A stretch of 17,130 nucleotides of DNA, taken from positions 1 to 17,130 of the forward strand of contig JABWAY010000048.1 in the NCBI GenBank assembly GCA_013360825.1, in the 5' to 3' direction. Made by a program: the position numbers and the translations under genes. The stretch comes from Candidatus Brocadiia bacterium (GTDB lineage Bacteria; Planctomycetota; MHYJ01; WSZJ01). Shown one piece after another: positions 7,301 to 15,326 of this stretch. Within the stretch, counting starts at the first letter, position 1, and each line of letters starts with the position of its first letter. The notes under the pieces are model-generated. The model made no database searches. It saw nothing but the letters and a program-made list of their open reading frames with translations, and had not been told where the DNA came from.

Positions 7301-7387
7301 GGGTCGACTCCGTGGAAAGGGGGTGGCTCCGGGAATGAACGTGTGCGGAGGAGAGATCTTACACCATCCTGTCCCCCTCCCCGTCGA

Positions 7388-9235
7388 CTACGGATCGGCG
7401 GACAGGATCGCGCGCCACTCGAGCGTGTCGCCGGGACCCTGCCGGACGGTGAAGGCGACGCCGCGGATCCGGGCGAGCCGGCTCGCAAAGCCGGAGAGTT
7501 CCGCGGCGACCCGGGCCTCCTCCGACGCAACCCAGTCCCGCCAGGCCTGGTCGATCGCGGCCGTGTGCTCCGCGGCGACCCAGGGACGGCCCGGGTGGGC
7601 GGCCTCCCACCGGGCACGGTGTTCCTCGGTGAGCTTTGCCCGGAGTTTTTCGGGCCGCATCCGCTCGATGTCCCGCTCCACCTGCGCCCGCGCACTCTGA
7701 GACTTCGTCTGCTCCAGAGCCGACCGGAAGGCCACCGCATCCACATAGGCCCAGGCCGGGCCGTCCGCCGGCGCCGCCGCCATCAGCGCCGTTCCGGAGA
7801 CCGACCCCGCAAATCCCGGCGCCCCTCCCAGCCGGACGTCCGCGATCGCCTTCACCGTCGCCACCGAGGACGACAGCACCAGGACGCCGTCGATCACCGT
7901 GTACGCCGGCTTCACGCCCGCCCCAAGCACGTCATAACTCCCTTCCAGCACCCGCAGATCGAGCCCGCGGTAGGTGTCGCTCACGATCCGGAACTTCCCC
8001 TCCCCCTCGTGCAGCCAGGTGAAGAACTGGAAGAGCTGCTCCTGGGCCTTCGCGCTGTCGGTCACGCGCGCCAGGATCGTCAGGCCGAGATACGGGTCGG
8101 CCGACTCCGGCGTCATGACGATGACGGCCTCCCTGTCGAACAGGTCCCGGAACACCTGGTCGCTCCGGTGCTCCTCCGCCAGCTGGATCCCGTCGCTGAC
8201 GAAGACGTAGATCCCCTCGACGAATTCCCCGAACCCGCGGGAGACCGTCCGCCGCTTCCCGGATGCCTTCCCGGACTTCGACAGTTCCTTCAGGAACTCC
8301 CAGGTCGTCCGGGCCTCGAATCGCCCCCCGGTCGCATAGCAGGTTTCGAGCGGAAGCCAGCCGCTGAGCCCGGGACCGCCGCCGGGAAGCGCGTACATTT
8401 TCTGGAGCCGCTCGGGAAGCCTGGCGGAGAGCGCGAGCGACCCCTCGAGCCGCGCATCCGCTCCGGCGAAGACCAGGCGGCCGCTGACGGACCGCGCGGC
8501 CTCGTACTCGAGCATGAACAGCCCCTCGCGGACCGGCACGGAATGAAACCACTCCCGCAGTTTCGGTCCGGCTTCCGGATCCTTGCGCACGGCGGCGAGA
8601 TCGAGCCAGAAGGCGGGGTCGCCGTCCGGGGAAGCCGCGGCGAGCTCGAGCGCGGCGGGGCCGCTCTCCCCGGTCTCGGCGCGTTCCGCCGCCTTCGCCA
8701 CCCAGTCCGCACGGGTCCCGGCGATCAGGATGTCGCCGCGGAACTCGAACGTGAGGTGGTCCGGAGTGCTGCGACGGATGATCGGCTCGAGGAGGAAGAC
8801 ATGGAAGGGCACGCGCGTGGCCGCGACGACGTCCTGCCTGCCCCCTGTGAACTTCACCGCGAGCGCGAAGTCCCGCCCCGCGAGGTCGAAGACACGTCCC
8901 TCCGTCGCCTCGGGCGGGAGCGTTCCGCCCAGCAGGCCCGCGGCTTCCTCGAGCGAGAGCGGCCCCTCCGCCCGGCCGGGATTCTTCCCGCTCGCCAGCG
9001 CGATCAGCGCCGGGGACTTCGCCATGGCGGGCCACCGCCCGGCCAGGTCCTGGACCCGGAGCACGCCTTCCGCATCCCCCGGCAGGATCGCCGCCAGGTC
9101 CACGTTCACGTAGGTGCGGTACTGGACCCATTTCACGAGGAGCCAGACGGACCCGCACAGGAAGAGAACCGCCGGCAGACCCAGGATGAGCCACCAGCGT
9201 TTCCTGATCGACCGGATCCGGTCGACCAGGCTCAT
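7388..9235 (-). CDS. Single-pass membrane protein with large extracytoplasmic domain, possibly DUF3352-like
   Basis: This 615-residue protein has a basic cytoplasmic N terminus (RIRSIRKRWW) and one membrane helix (about 14-36), with the rest probably periplasmic. After the helix, LAAILPGDAEGVLRVQDLAG resembles the opening of DUF3352-type proteins, which have repeated alpha/beta units; this is a resemblance by eye only. Residues about 510-595 are charged and helical, rich in Ala, Arg, Glu and Trp. No catalytic motif is recognised. Its ATG at 9235 overlaps the stop of the PilO-like gene (ATGA), so it is translated with the pilus/secretion-type cluster. This supports, but does not prove, a role in that inner-membrane assembly. 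Function unknown. Confidence 0.78.
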   Translation of the reverse strand: MSLVDRIRSIRKRWWLILGLPAVLFLCGSVWLLVKWVQYRTYVNVDLAAILPGDAEGVLRVQDLAGRWPAMAKSPALIALASGKNPGRAEGPLSLEEAAGLLGGTLPPEATEGRVFDLAGRDFALAVKFTGGRQDVVAATRVPFHVFLLEPIIRRSTPDHLTFEFRGDILIAGTRADWVAKAAERAETGESGPAALELAAASPDGDPAFWLDLAAVRKDPEAGPKLREWFHSVPVREGLFMLEYEAARSVSGRLVFAGADARLEGSLALSARLPERLQKMYALPGGGPGLSGWLPLETCYATGGRFEARTTWEFLKELSKSGKASGKRRTVSRGFGEFVEGIYVFVSDGIQLAEEHRSDQVFRDLFDREAVIVMTPESADPYLGLTILARVTDSAKAQEQLFQFFTWLHEGEGKFRIVSDTYRGLDLRVLEGSYDVLGAGVKPAYTVIDGVLVLSSSVATVKAIADVRLGGAPGFAGSVSGTALMAAAPADGPAWAYVDAVAFRSALEQTKSQSARAQVERDIERMRPEKLRAKLTEEHRARWEAAHPGRPWVAAEHTAAIDQAWRDWVASEEARVAAELSGFASRLARIRGVAFTVRQGPGDTLEWRAILSADP

Positions 9236-9741
9236 TTGCGCGCGCGTGTGTAGTGGGAGAAGACCACGGTGGCGGACTGGATGTAGTGGTTGTCGTCGAA
9301 GCGGACGTCGCGGATCTCCTTCGACTTCAGGAACGGCTTGTTCAGCTCGACGTCGGCGACGAAGTTCCCGAGCTGCTGGCGTGAGATGTTCTTGATCTCG
9401 ATCCGGTAGGACTGCTCGTCCCAGGTGTCCTTGTAGCGGGATTTCCCGGGGTTGATCTTGTTGATCGTGAACTTGTGCGCCTGCGCGGTCTCGTGGAAGT
9501 AGGTCTGGATCGTGTTCGTCTCGTCGGCGGAGACGTTCTGGCCGCTCGCCTTCATCCGGATCAGGTCGTCCCGCACCTTGATCGACCGCGCGAAGTCCGC
9601 CTCCGCCTGCTTCAGCCGCTTCTCCAGCAGCGCGGACTCGCTCCAGTAGGACCAGGCGAAGTACCCGGCCGCCGCGGCGCCGATGCCGAGCAGGACGATG
9701 AGGATGCCGAAGATGTCGACCGCTCCGCGCTGCCGTCTCAC
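9232..9741 (-). CDS. PilO/GspM-like inner-membrane assembly protein
   Basis: A GTG at 9741 gives a 169-residue protein; the GTG overlaps the stop of the upstream PilM-type gene (GTGA). It has a short basic N terminus (MRRQRGAVDIF), one membrane helix at about 10-31, and a coiled-coil-like stretch (about 36-62, ESALLEKRLKQAEADFA). The periplasmic domain of about 100 residues ends in beta-rich sequence. This is the layout of PilO and GspM, which pair with PilN/GspL in type IV pilus or type II secretion platforms. The sequence itself is not diagnostic; the call rests on architecture and on the preceding PilM/PilN fusion. A much longer open frame extends upstream, but it only shadows the pilM-type gene, so the GTG is preferred. 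Confidence 0.72.
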   Translation of the reverse strand: MRRQRGAVDIFGILIVLLGIGAAAAGYFAWSYWSESALLEKRLKQAEADFARSIKVRDDLIRMKASGQNVSADETNTIQTYFHETAQAHKFTINKINPGKSRYKDTWDEQSYRIEIKNISRQQLGNFVADVELNKPFLKSKEIRDVRFDDNHYIQSATVVFSHYTRARK

Positions 9742-11198
9742 CGGGAGGCCTCCTCGCCGGAGGCGACCGGGATGTCGATGTCGTAGCGCCAGAGTCCCTT
9801 GTCGAGCGCGCTGGTCGGCGGCTTGGCGTTCTTGAAGGCCGGCTCGGTCTTGATGCCTCCCCAGATGCGCTCGACCTCCGCCGCGGGGTCGGCCTTCCCC
9901 GACAGCTTCACCGTCGTCGACCCGGGCGACGCCGAGATCACGAGGTTCTCGATCCAGAATTTCGACTGGACCTGGATCTTCCCGAACAGGAGCGCCCAGT
10001 ACATCAGCGCCGAGGTGGGAATCGGGTGCTGCCCGCCGCCCTGCGATTCCTTCCACTCCGCCAGGCGGCTCGACAGGGCCGTGAGCGGCTGGGGCGGCGC
10101 GCTCTCCCCGGGGAACAGGTCCGTGAACATCTTCTGGCTGAGCTGCGTCATCTCGGTGTGCTTGGCGCGCACCTGCTTCAGGTCGTCGTGCGACTTCTTC
10201 GCGACGAGCACGAGGAAGATGTTGAGCATCAGGATGAGGACGGCGGCGGCCTTCTTGAGCTGGTCGGTCTTCCGCTCGTAACGGTGCTCCTCGCGCCGGA
10301 AGTCGAGACCGGTCTTGTCGAGTCCGAGTCCCTTGAGCGCGAGGCCGAGCGCGACCCCGCCCGACCGGCGCGCGCGGTCCCCGCCCGCAATCGCCATCCC
10401 CTCGGGGAACAGGTCGACCGGCTGCGCCGTGGCCCCCGAATCCCGGGCGATCCGCGCCGCCAGCCCCGGCAGGTCGTCGCCGTCCCCGGAGACGAGAACC
10501 GGCGGAAAATCGTGCCCACCCGAAATCCGCACCAGCGTCCGGCACGCCTCGCCGCTCGCCTTGGCCTCGAAGTCCGGCTCCGTCACCGCCAGCGGCAACA
10601 CCCGGATCAGCTTCAACCCGCCGCTGTAATGGAGCAGGAAACTCCCCTCCCGGCCCACATGCAGCGCCAGGAACGCCGGGATCGCCGCCGCCGGCCCGCA
10701 CAGGTACGCGTTCAGGATCCCCGCCGCATCGAGGTCGATCGACGGCGGATCGGCCTTCACCGCCGCAAGATGGTCCAGCCTCGCCTTGACCGCCTTCTTC
10801 TCCGTCGCAAACACCAGGAGAAACGTCTGCTTCTCCTTCTGGTCGAGCTTCACGAAATCCACGATCGACTGCTCGACGTCCAGACTCGACGCGTGCGACT
10901 CCAGCTCGAATTTCACCGTCTTCCGGAGCTGCTCGTCCGACCCGAACGGCAGGATCAGCTCCCGGATCGTCGTCGAGGCGGCGGGAAGCGAAGGAACGAC
11001 CGTGCCGCGCGGGAGCTTGTGCGCGGCGAAGAACGCCGTGACCGCGTTCCCGTAGGCCTCCTTCGGGTCCTGCCCGTCCGCCGGCGGAGGAATCTCCGCC
11101 TCCGCGTACGCGGTCACACGGAATCCCTTCGGTCCGCCGTCCGCCACGACGGCGCGGAGAGCGCGGGGAGTCATCTCAAGTCCGAGGGATCGGGGCAT
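9738..11198 (-). CDS. PilM-PilN (GspL-like) fusion protein of a type IV pilus/type II secretion platform
   Basis: This 486-residue protein begins like PilM (MPRSLGLEMTPRALRAVVAD), an actin-like ATPase-fold domain that occupies about residues 1-300. In it, TIRELILPFGSDEQLRKTVKFELE matches the conserved PilM segment that recruits partner proteins, and GGVALGLALKGLG is the closing glycine-rich motif. A single membrane helix follows at about 316-334 (AAAVLILMLNIFLVLVA), then a periplasmic PilN/GspL-like domain with a coiled-coil start (about 335-360) and an alpha/beta end. In many bacteria PilM and PilN are separate; here both are in one chain, as in GspL. The next two genes overlap it by 4 bases each. 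The ATG at 11198 has no strong Shine-Dalgarno sequence. No pilin, ATPase or secretin gene is visible within the window. Confidence 0.82.
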   Translation of the reverse strand: MPRSLGLEMTPRALRAVVADGGPKGFRVTAYAEAEIPPPADGQDPKEAYGNAVTAFFAAHKLPRGTVVPSLPAASTTIRELILPFGSDEQLRKTVKFELESHASSLDVEQSIVDFVKLDQKEKQTFLLVFATEKKAVKARLDHLAAVKADPPSIDLDAAGILNAYLCGPAAAIPAFLALHVGREGSFLLHYSGGLKLIRVLPLAVTEPDFEAKASGEACRTLVRISGGHDFPPVLVSGDGDDLPGLAARIARDSGATAQPVDLFPEGMAIAGGDRARRSGGVALGLALKGLGLDKTGLDFRREEHRYERKTDQLKKAAAVLILMLNIFLVLVAKKSHDDLKQVRAKHTEMTQLSQKMFTDLFPGESAPPQPLTALSSRLAEWKESQGGGQHPIPTSALMYWALLFGKIQVQSKFWIENLVISASPGSTTVKLSGKADPAAEVERIWGGIKTEPAFKNAKPPTSALDKGLWRYDIDIPVASGEEASR

Positions 11199-11227
11199 GG
11201 AACCGCTTTAACGACCGGCCCCCGCCG

Positions 11228-11256
11228 CCGGTTGGCGGAATCCGCCACCGGATTCC
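11228..11256. repeat. Two overlapping, mutually exclusive inverted repeats in the pilM-priA divergent intergenic region
   Basis: Repeat A: CCGGTTGGCGGA (11228-11239) pairs with TCCGCCACCGG (11241-11251), with a 1-base centre and one bulged T. Repeat B: GGAATCCG (11237-11244) pairs perfectly with CGGATTCC (11249-11256) across CCAC. They share bases, so only one can form at a time. They lie 30-58 bases upstream of the PilM-type ATG and 38-66 bases upstream of the priA ATG, a natural place for an operator or regulatory hairpin. Confidence 0.55.
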
Positions 11257-11293
11257 CCTTCCACATTCCACCCCCTTCCTCTTCGATACCGCC

Positions 11294-13495
11294 ATGTTCG
11301 CCCAGGTCGTCGTCCCCGTCCCGCTGGATCAGGCCTTCACCTACGCCATCCCCGCGGGGATGTCCGTCCCGGTCGGGGCCCGCGTCCTCGTCCCGTTCGG
11401 GCCCCGGCGGCTCGTCGGGGCCTGCGTGGGACACACGGAGATCCCTCCGAAACAGACGCCGAAACCCATTCTCCAGGTCCTCGACGACGAACCCGCGTTT
11501 GGCCCCGCCCTCCTCGACCTCACCCGCTGGGTCGGCCGCTGGTACCTCTCCAGCTGGGGCGAGGCGCTCATGTCCGCCCTCCCCTCCCCCGTCCGCCGCA
11601 CCGGCGTCCGCCGTTACGAAAACGTCGCCCGCCTCGCCGTGCCGCCCGCCGAGGCCCTTCGCCAGGCCGCGGAGCTCCGGTCGGTCAACGCACGCTGGGC
11701 CCGCGTCCTGGAGGACCTGGCGGAGGCGACCGCGCCCGTGCCGGTCACCGAGCTGGCGGAGCGGCTGGAGATCAGCAGTTCCCCGGTCCTGACCCTCGCC
11801 CGACGGGGGCTGGTCGTGGTGGAGAAGCGTGCGATGGACGCCGAGGATCCGATTCTCGCCCACGCCCCCACGGGGGCCGCGCCGCCCCCGCTCAACGCCG
11901 ACCAGGCGGCGGCGGTCGCCGCCATCGTGGGCGCGCACGGCGCATTCCGGGGCTTCCTCCTCTACGGCGTCACCGGCTCCGGAAAAACCGAGGTCTACCT
12001 CCAGGCCATCCGACACTGCGTCGCCTCCGGCCGCCAGGCCCTCATCCTCGTCCCCGAAATCGCCCTGACCCCGCAGACGATCTCCCGGTTCAGCGCGCGG
12101 TTCTCGCGCCTGGCCGTCCTGCATCACCGCCTGACCGATGCCCAGCGCGCCGCCCAGTGGAAACGCGCCCGCGCCGGGGAAGCCGACGTCGTCATCGGCG
12201 CCCGGAGCGCCGTCTTCGCGCCGCTTCCCGCCCTCGGGCTCGTCGTCGTCGACGAGGAACACGAACCTTCCTACAAGTCGGGGACGGCGCCGCGCTATCA
12301 CGCGCGCGATGTGGCGGTGAAGCGGGCGCAGCTCGAGGGGGCGGTGGTCGTGCTCGGAAGCGCGACCCCGTCCCTGGAGAGCTGGAGGAACGCGCAGGAC
12401 GGACGGTACGCGCTTCTCCGCCTGTCCTCGCGGGTCGCCGCCCGGCCGCTTCCGCCCGTCGAGATTGTGGACATGGCGGGGGAGACGGGCGTGAAAGGGC
12501 GGCCGCTGCTGCTGTCGCGGAAGCTGGAGAGTGCGGTGCGGGACGCGACGGCGCGCGGGGAGCAGTCGATCCTGTTCCTGAACCGCCGCGGGTTTGCGCC
12601 GGTGGTGTTCTGCCCGGCGTGCCGGACGGTGCAGAAATGCGGGCACTGCGAGGTGGCGATGACGTTTCACAAGAGGCGCGGGGTGGTGATCTGTCACCAC
12701 TGCGGGGCGGAGGCGGCGCCGCCGGCGCTCTGTCCGGCGTGCCGCCAGCCGGGGCTGAAGTTCATGGGGATGGGGACGGAGCGCGTGGAGGAGGAGGTGC
12801 GGGAACTGTTCGCGGAGGCGGCGGTGGCGCGGATGGACCGGGACACGACGCGGTCGCGCGGCTCGCACGCGCGGATTCTCGAGGGGGTTGCGGACGGTTC
12901 CACGGACATCCTGGTGGGGACGCAGATGGTGGCGAAGGGGCACGACATCCCGGGGGTCACCGTGGTCGGGATCATCAGCGCGGACTCCGGGTTCCAGATC
13001 CGCGACTTTCGGGCGGAGGAGAGGACGTTCCAGCTGATTGCGCAGGTCGCGGGGCGCGCCGGCCGCGGGGAGATTCCGGGGAAGGTCTTCGCGCAGACGT
13101 TCAGCCCGGACGCGCCGTCGATCGTCCTCGCGGCCCGGCATGACTTCGAGGCGTTCGCGACGAAGGAGATCGCGTTCCGCCGGGAGTGGATCTGGCCGCC
13201 GTTCACGCGGCTGCTGCGCCTGGTCGTCGGGTCTCCGTCACCCGAGGAATCGCTGCGCGCGTGCGGAGCGTGCGTGGAGGCGTCGGCCGCGGTGCTCGGA
13301 AACGAGGGGTCGCTGACCCTCGGGCCGGAGCCGGCGGCGATCCCGTTCCTGCGCGACCGCCACCGGTATCACGCGGTGTTCCGGGCGAAGACCTGGGAGT
13401 CGCTGTGGAAGGTCGCGAGCGCGGGAACGCGGGCGCTCCGGGCGTGGAAATCGGCGGAGGCAGTCTGGGACATGGACGCGTTCGACATGACCTGA
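11294..13495 (+). CDS. priA: Primosomal protein N' (replication restart helicase PriA)
   Basis: This 733-residue protein has full-length PriA architecture. PriA loads the replisome at stalled or repaired forks, acting as a 3'-5' DNA helicase. The N-terminal 3'-DNA-binding domain (about 1-105) is followed by a winged helix (about 130-180). The helicase core has Walker A GVTGSGKT (225-232), DEEH (320-323), the SAT-like GSATPS (355-360), GTQM (542-545) and QVAGRAGR (584-591). Eight Cys of the two zinc sites are all present (440, 443, 449, 452, 467, 470, 480, 483). A C-terminal domain follows, including WPPF at 634-637. In the helicase core, SADSGFQIRDFRAEER departs slightly from the usual DAD..L..PDFRA. 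The ATG at 11294 has no obvious Shine-Dalgarno sequence. It ends 6 bases before the convergent polX stop. Confidence 0.97.
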   Translation: MFAQVVVPVPLDQAFTYAIPAGMSVPVGARVLVPFGPRRLVGACVGHTEIPPKQTPKPILQVLDDEPAFGPALLDLTRWVGRWYLSSWGEALMSALPSPVRRTGVRRYENVARLAVPPAEALRQAAELRSVNARWARVLEDLAEATAPVPVTELAERLEISSSPVLTLARRGLVVVEKRAMDAEDPILAHAPTGAAPPPLNADQAAAVAAIVGAHGAFRGFLLYGVTGSGKTEVYLQAIRHCVASGRQALILVPEIALTPQTISRFSARFSRLAVLHHRLTDAQRAAQWKRARAGEADVVIGARSAVFAPLPALGLVVVDEEHEPSYKSGTAPRYHARDVAVKRAQLEGAVVVLGSATPSLESWRNAQDGRYALLRLSSRVAARPLPPVEIVDMAGETGVKGRPLLLSRKLESAVRDATARGEQSILFLNRRGFAPVVFCPACRTVQKCGHCEVAMTFHKRRGVVICHHCGAEAAPPALCPACRQPGLKFMGMGTERVEEEVRELFAEAAVARMDRDTTRSRGSHARILEGVADGSTDILVGTQMVAKGHDIPGVTVVGIISADSGFQIRDFRAEERTFQLIAQVAGRAGRGEIPGKVFAQTFSPDAPSIVLAARHDFEAFATKEIAFRREWIWPPFTRLLRLVVGSPSPEESLRACGACVEASAAVLGNEGSLTLGPEPAAIPFLRDRHRYHAVFRAKTWESLWKVASAGTRALRAWKSAEAVWDMDAFDMT

Positions 13496-13501
13496 GCCGG
13501 G

Positions 13502-15229
13502 TCAGCGCCGGCCCCGGCGGTCCGGGATCTGCGCCGCGGTGTTGAGGACCTGTCCGGGACGGATCCCCGCCCGCCGCGCGACCATGACGCCGTACTCGAT
13601 GTTCCCGAACATCCCGGTCGCGTGCGCGTCGGTGTCGATCACGAGGGGGATCCCCAGCGCCGCGGCCCGGGCGGCGTGAACCTCGTTCAGGTCGAGCCGC
13701 TCCGGCGCCGAATTAATCTCCAGCGCCTTCCCGTGCGCCCGCGCGGCCTCGAAGACCGCCTCCCAGTCGATGTCCAGCGGCGGGCGCTGCCCCAGCCGGC
13801 GCGTCGACGGGTGGCCGATCGCGTTCACGCACGGGTGCTCGAGCGCTCGGACCAGGCGCCGCGTGCTCTCCTCGCGGTCGTCCTTCCCGCGCTGGTGGAT
13901 CGACGCCACCACCCAGTCGAGCGACTCCAGGATCGCGTCGGGCCAGTCGAGCTCCCCGCCCGCAAGAATGTCGACTTCACTTCCCCTCAGGATCCGGATC
14001 TTCACCTTCGCCTGCACCGCCTCGATCTCGTCCCACTGGCGGCGCAGCCGGTCCGGCGTCAGCCCGCCCGCGTACGCGGCGGTCGGCGAGTGGTCGGTGA
14101 TCGCGAGGTACGCGTACCCCCGGGCCTCCGCCGCGCGGGCCATCTCCTCCACCCCCGCGGTCCCGTCGCTCCACGTCGTGTGGCAGTGCAGGTCGCCGCG
14201 GATATCCCCCTGTTCGACCAGCCGCGGCGGCGTCCCGCCCGCCCCGTACGCCTCGATTTCCCCGCGGTCCTCGCGCAGCTCCGGCGGAATCCACCGCAGC
14301 CCCAGGGCCGCGTAGACCGATTCCTCCGTCTCCCCCGCCACCTTCTCCCCCCGCGTCCCGTCCGGATTCACGCGGAAGACGCCGTATTCGTTCACGGTGA
14401 GGCCCATTTTCGAAGCGCGCTCCCGGAGGCGGATGTTGTGTTCCTTCGACCCGCTGAAGTACTGGAGGGCGGCGCCGAAGGACCCGGGGGGGACGGCGCG
14501 GACGTCGATCTGGAAGCGTTCCCTTCCGAAGAGGACCGATGTTTTTGTTTCGCCGCGGGCCAGGACCTCGACCACGCCGGGCATCGTCGCGACCGTCTCC
14601 ATGAGCGCCGCCGGATCCCGCGCGACGGCGGCGATGTCCAGGTCGCGGACGGTTTCCTTCCAGCGCCGGAGCGAGCCCGTGGGGACCGACTCCACCGCCC
14701 CCCCGCTCCCCCGGAGGTGGGACAGGATCCGGTCGGCGATCATCCGGGCCTCCCAGAGCGGGACCCGCTCCCGGCTCTCGCGCATCGTCGCGATCGAGGC
14801 CAGGATCTTCCCCTCCGACTTCGCCCCCATGCCCTTGAGCGGCCGGACACGCTGCTCCCGGCACGCCGTCTCCAGGTCCGCGATCGAGGCGATCCCCAGC
14901 GTGTCGACCAGGAGCTTCGCCTTCTTCGGCCCCAGGCCGGGAATGTTCATCAACTCGAGAATCGCGGGGCTGACGGAACCCCGCAGTTCCTCCAGCTCCG
15001 CGATCCGCCCCGTCGCGAACCACTCCGCAATCTTCTTCGCCATCCCCTCGCCGACTCCCGGCAGCTCCCGGAGCCGCCCCTCCTTCGCGAGCAGGGCGAT
15101 ATCCTCGGGAGCGGAGTCGAGCGTCTGGGCGGCCCGCTCGTGGGCGCGGATTCTGAAGACGTCCGCGCCGGTGATCACGAGCAGGGTCGCAAACTCGCGG
15201 AAGAGCTCCGCCAGCTGGGGGTGGGCCAT
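13502..15229 (-). CDS. polX: DNA polymerase/3'-5' exonuclease PolX
   Basis: Starting at 15229 the product is 575 residues, the usual length of bacterial PolX, a family-X repair polymerase fused to a PHP domain. An N-terminal helix-hairpin-helix region includes LPGVGEGMAKKIAEW (56-70) and IPGLGPKKAKLL (96-107). The palm has GSLRR followed by RDLDI with D197 and D199, and a third Asp, D242, in FQIDVR. YFSGSKEHN (257-265) is the nucleotide-binding segment. The PHP domain (about 343-575) has DLHCHTTWSDG with H348, H350 and D355, then H380, E418, H445, H473, and TDAH with D534 and H536. All catalytic residues are kept, so gap-filling polymerase plus exonuclease/AP-processing activity is expected. 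An in-frame extension to 15328 lacks conserved sequence and is rejected. It diverges from the carboxylase-like gene over 97 bases. Confidence 0.96.
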   Translation of the reverse strand: MAHPQLAELFREFATLLVITGADVFRIRAHERAAQTLDSAPEDIALLAKEGRLRELPGVGEGMAKKIAEWFATGRIAELEELRGSVSPAILELMNIPGLGPKKAKLLVDTLGIASIADLETACREQRVRPLKGMGAKSEGKILASIATMRESRERVPLWEARMIADRILSHLRGSGGAVESVPTGSLRRWKETVRDLDIAAVARDPAALMETVATMPGVVEVLARGETKTSVLFGRERFQIDVRAVPPGSFGAALQYFSGSKEHNIRLRERASKMGLTVNEYGVFRVNPDGTRGEKVAGETEESVYAALGLRWIPPELREDRGEIEAYGAGGTPPRLVEQGDIRGDLHCHTTWSDGTAGVEEMARAAEARGYAYLAITDHSPTAAYAGGLTPDRLRRQWDEIEAVQAKVKIRILRGSEVDILAGGELDWPDAILESLDWVVASIHQRGKDDREESTRRLVRALEHPCVNAIGHPSTRRLGQRPPLDIDWEAVFEAARAHGKALEINSAPERLDLNEVHAARAAALGIPLVIDTDAHATGMFGNIEYGVMVARRAGIRPGQVLNTAAQIPDRRGRR

Positions 15230-15311
15230 GGGGGACCATTCTCGCACGGGGCGGCGCCGGCGCGCGCGATTCTCCGGCTCGACGCCCCGCCCGGGAGGCA
15301 GATCCCCCGCG

Positions 15312-15317
15312 TATACT
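15312..15317 (+). promoter_or_regulatory. Candidate -10 box (TATACT) 9 bases before the gamma-carboxylase-like ATG
   Basis: TATACT differs from the TATAAT consensus at one base, in otherwise very G+C-rich DNA. It ends 9 bases before the ATG at 15327, and no Shine-Dalgarno sequence intervenes. No convincing -35 is visible. This geometry implies a leaderless or nearly leaderless mRNA. Confidence 0.45.
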
Positions 15318-15326
15318 CCGGACGCC

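Noticed and set aside
6524..9253. Long plus-strand open frame opposite the LolA-like and membrane-protein genes
   Set aside because: The product is Arg/Pro/Glu/Gly low-complexity sequence without a motif, and the opposite strand carries a signal peptide and a membrane helix.
15247..15289. CGGGGCG (15247-15253) and CGCCCCG (15283-15289) inverted repeat between polX and the carboxylase-like gene
   Set aside because: Seven-base all-GC arms 29 bases apart are expected by chance in this composition, and there is no supporting context.
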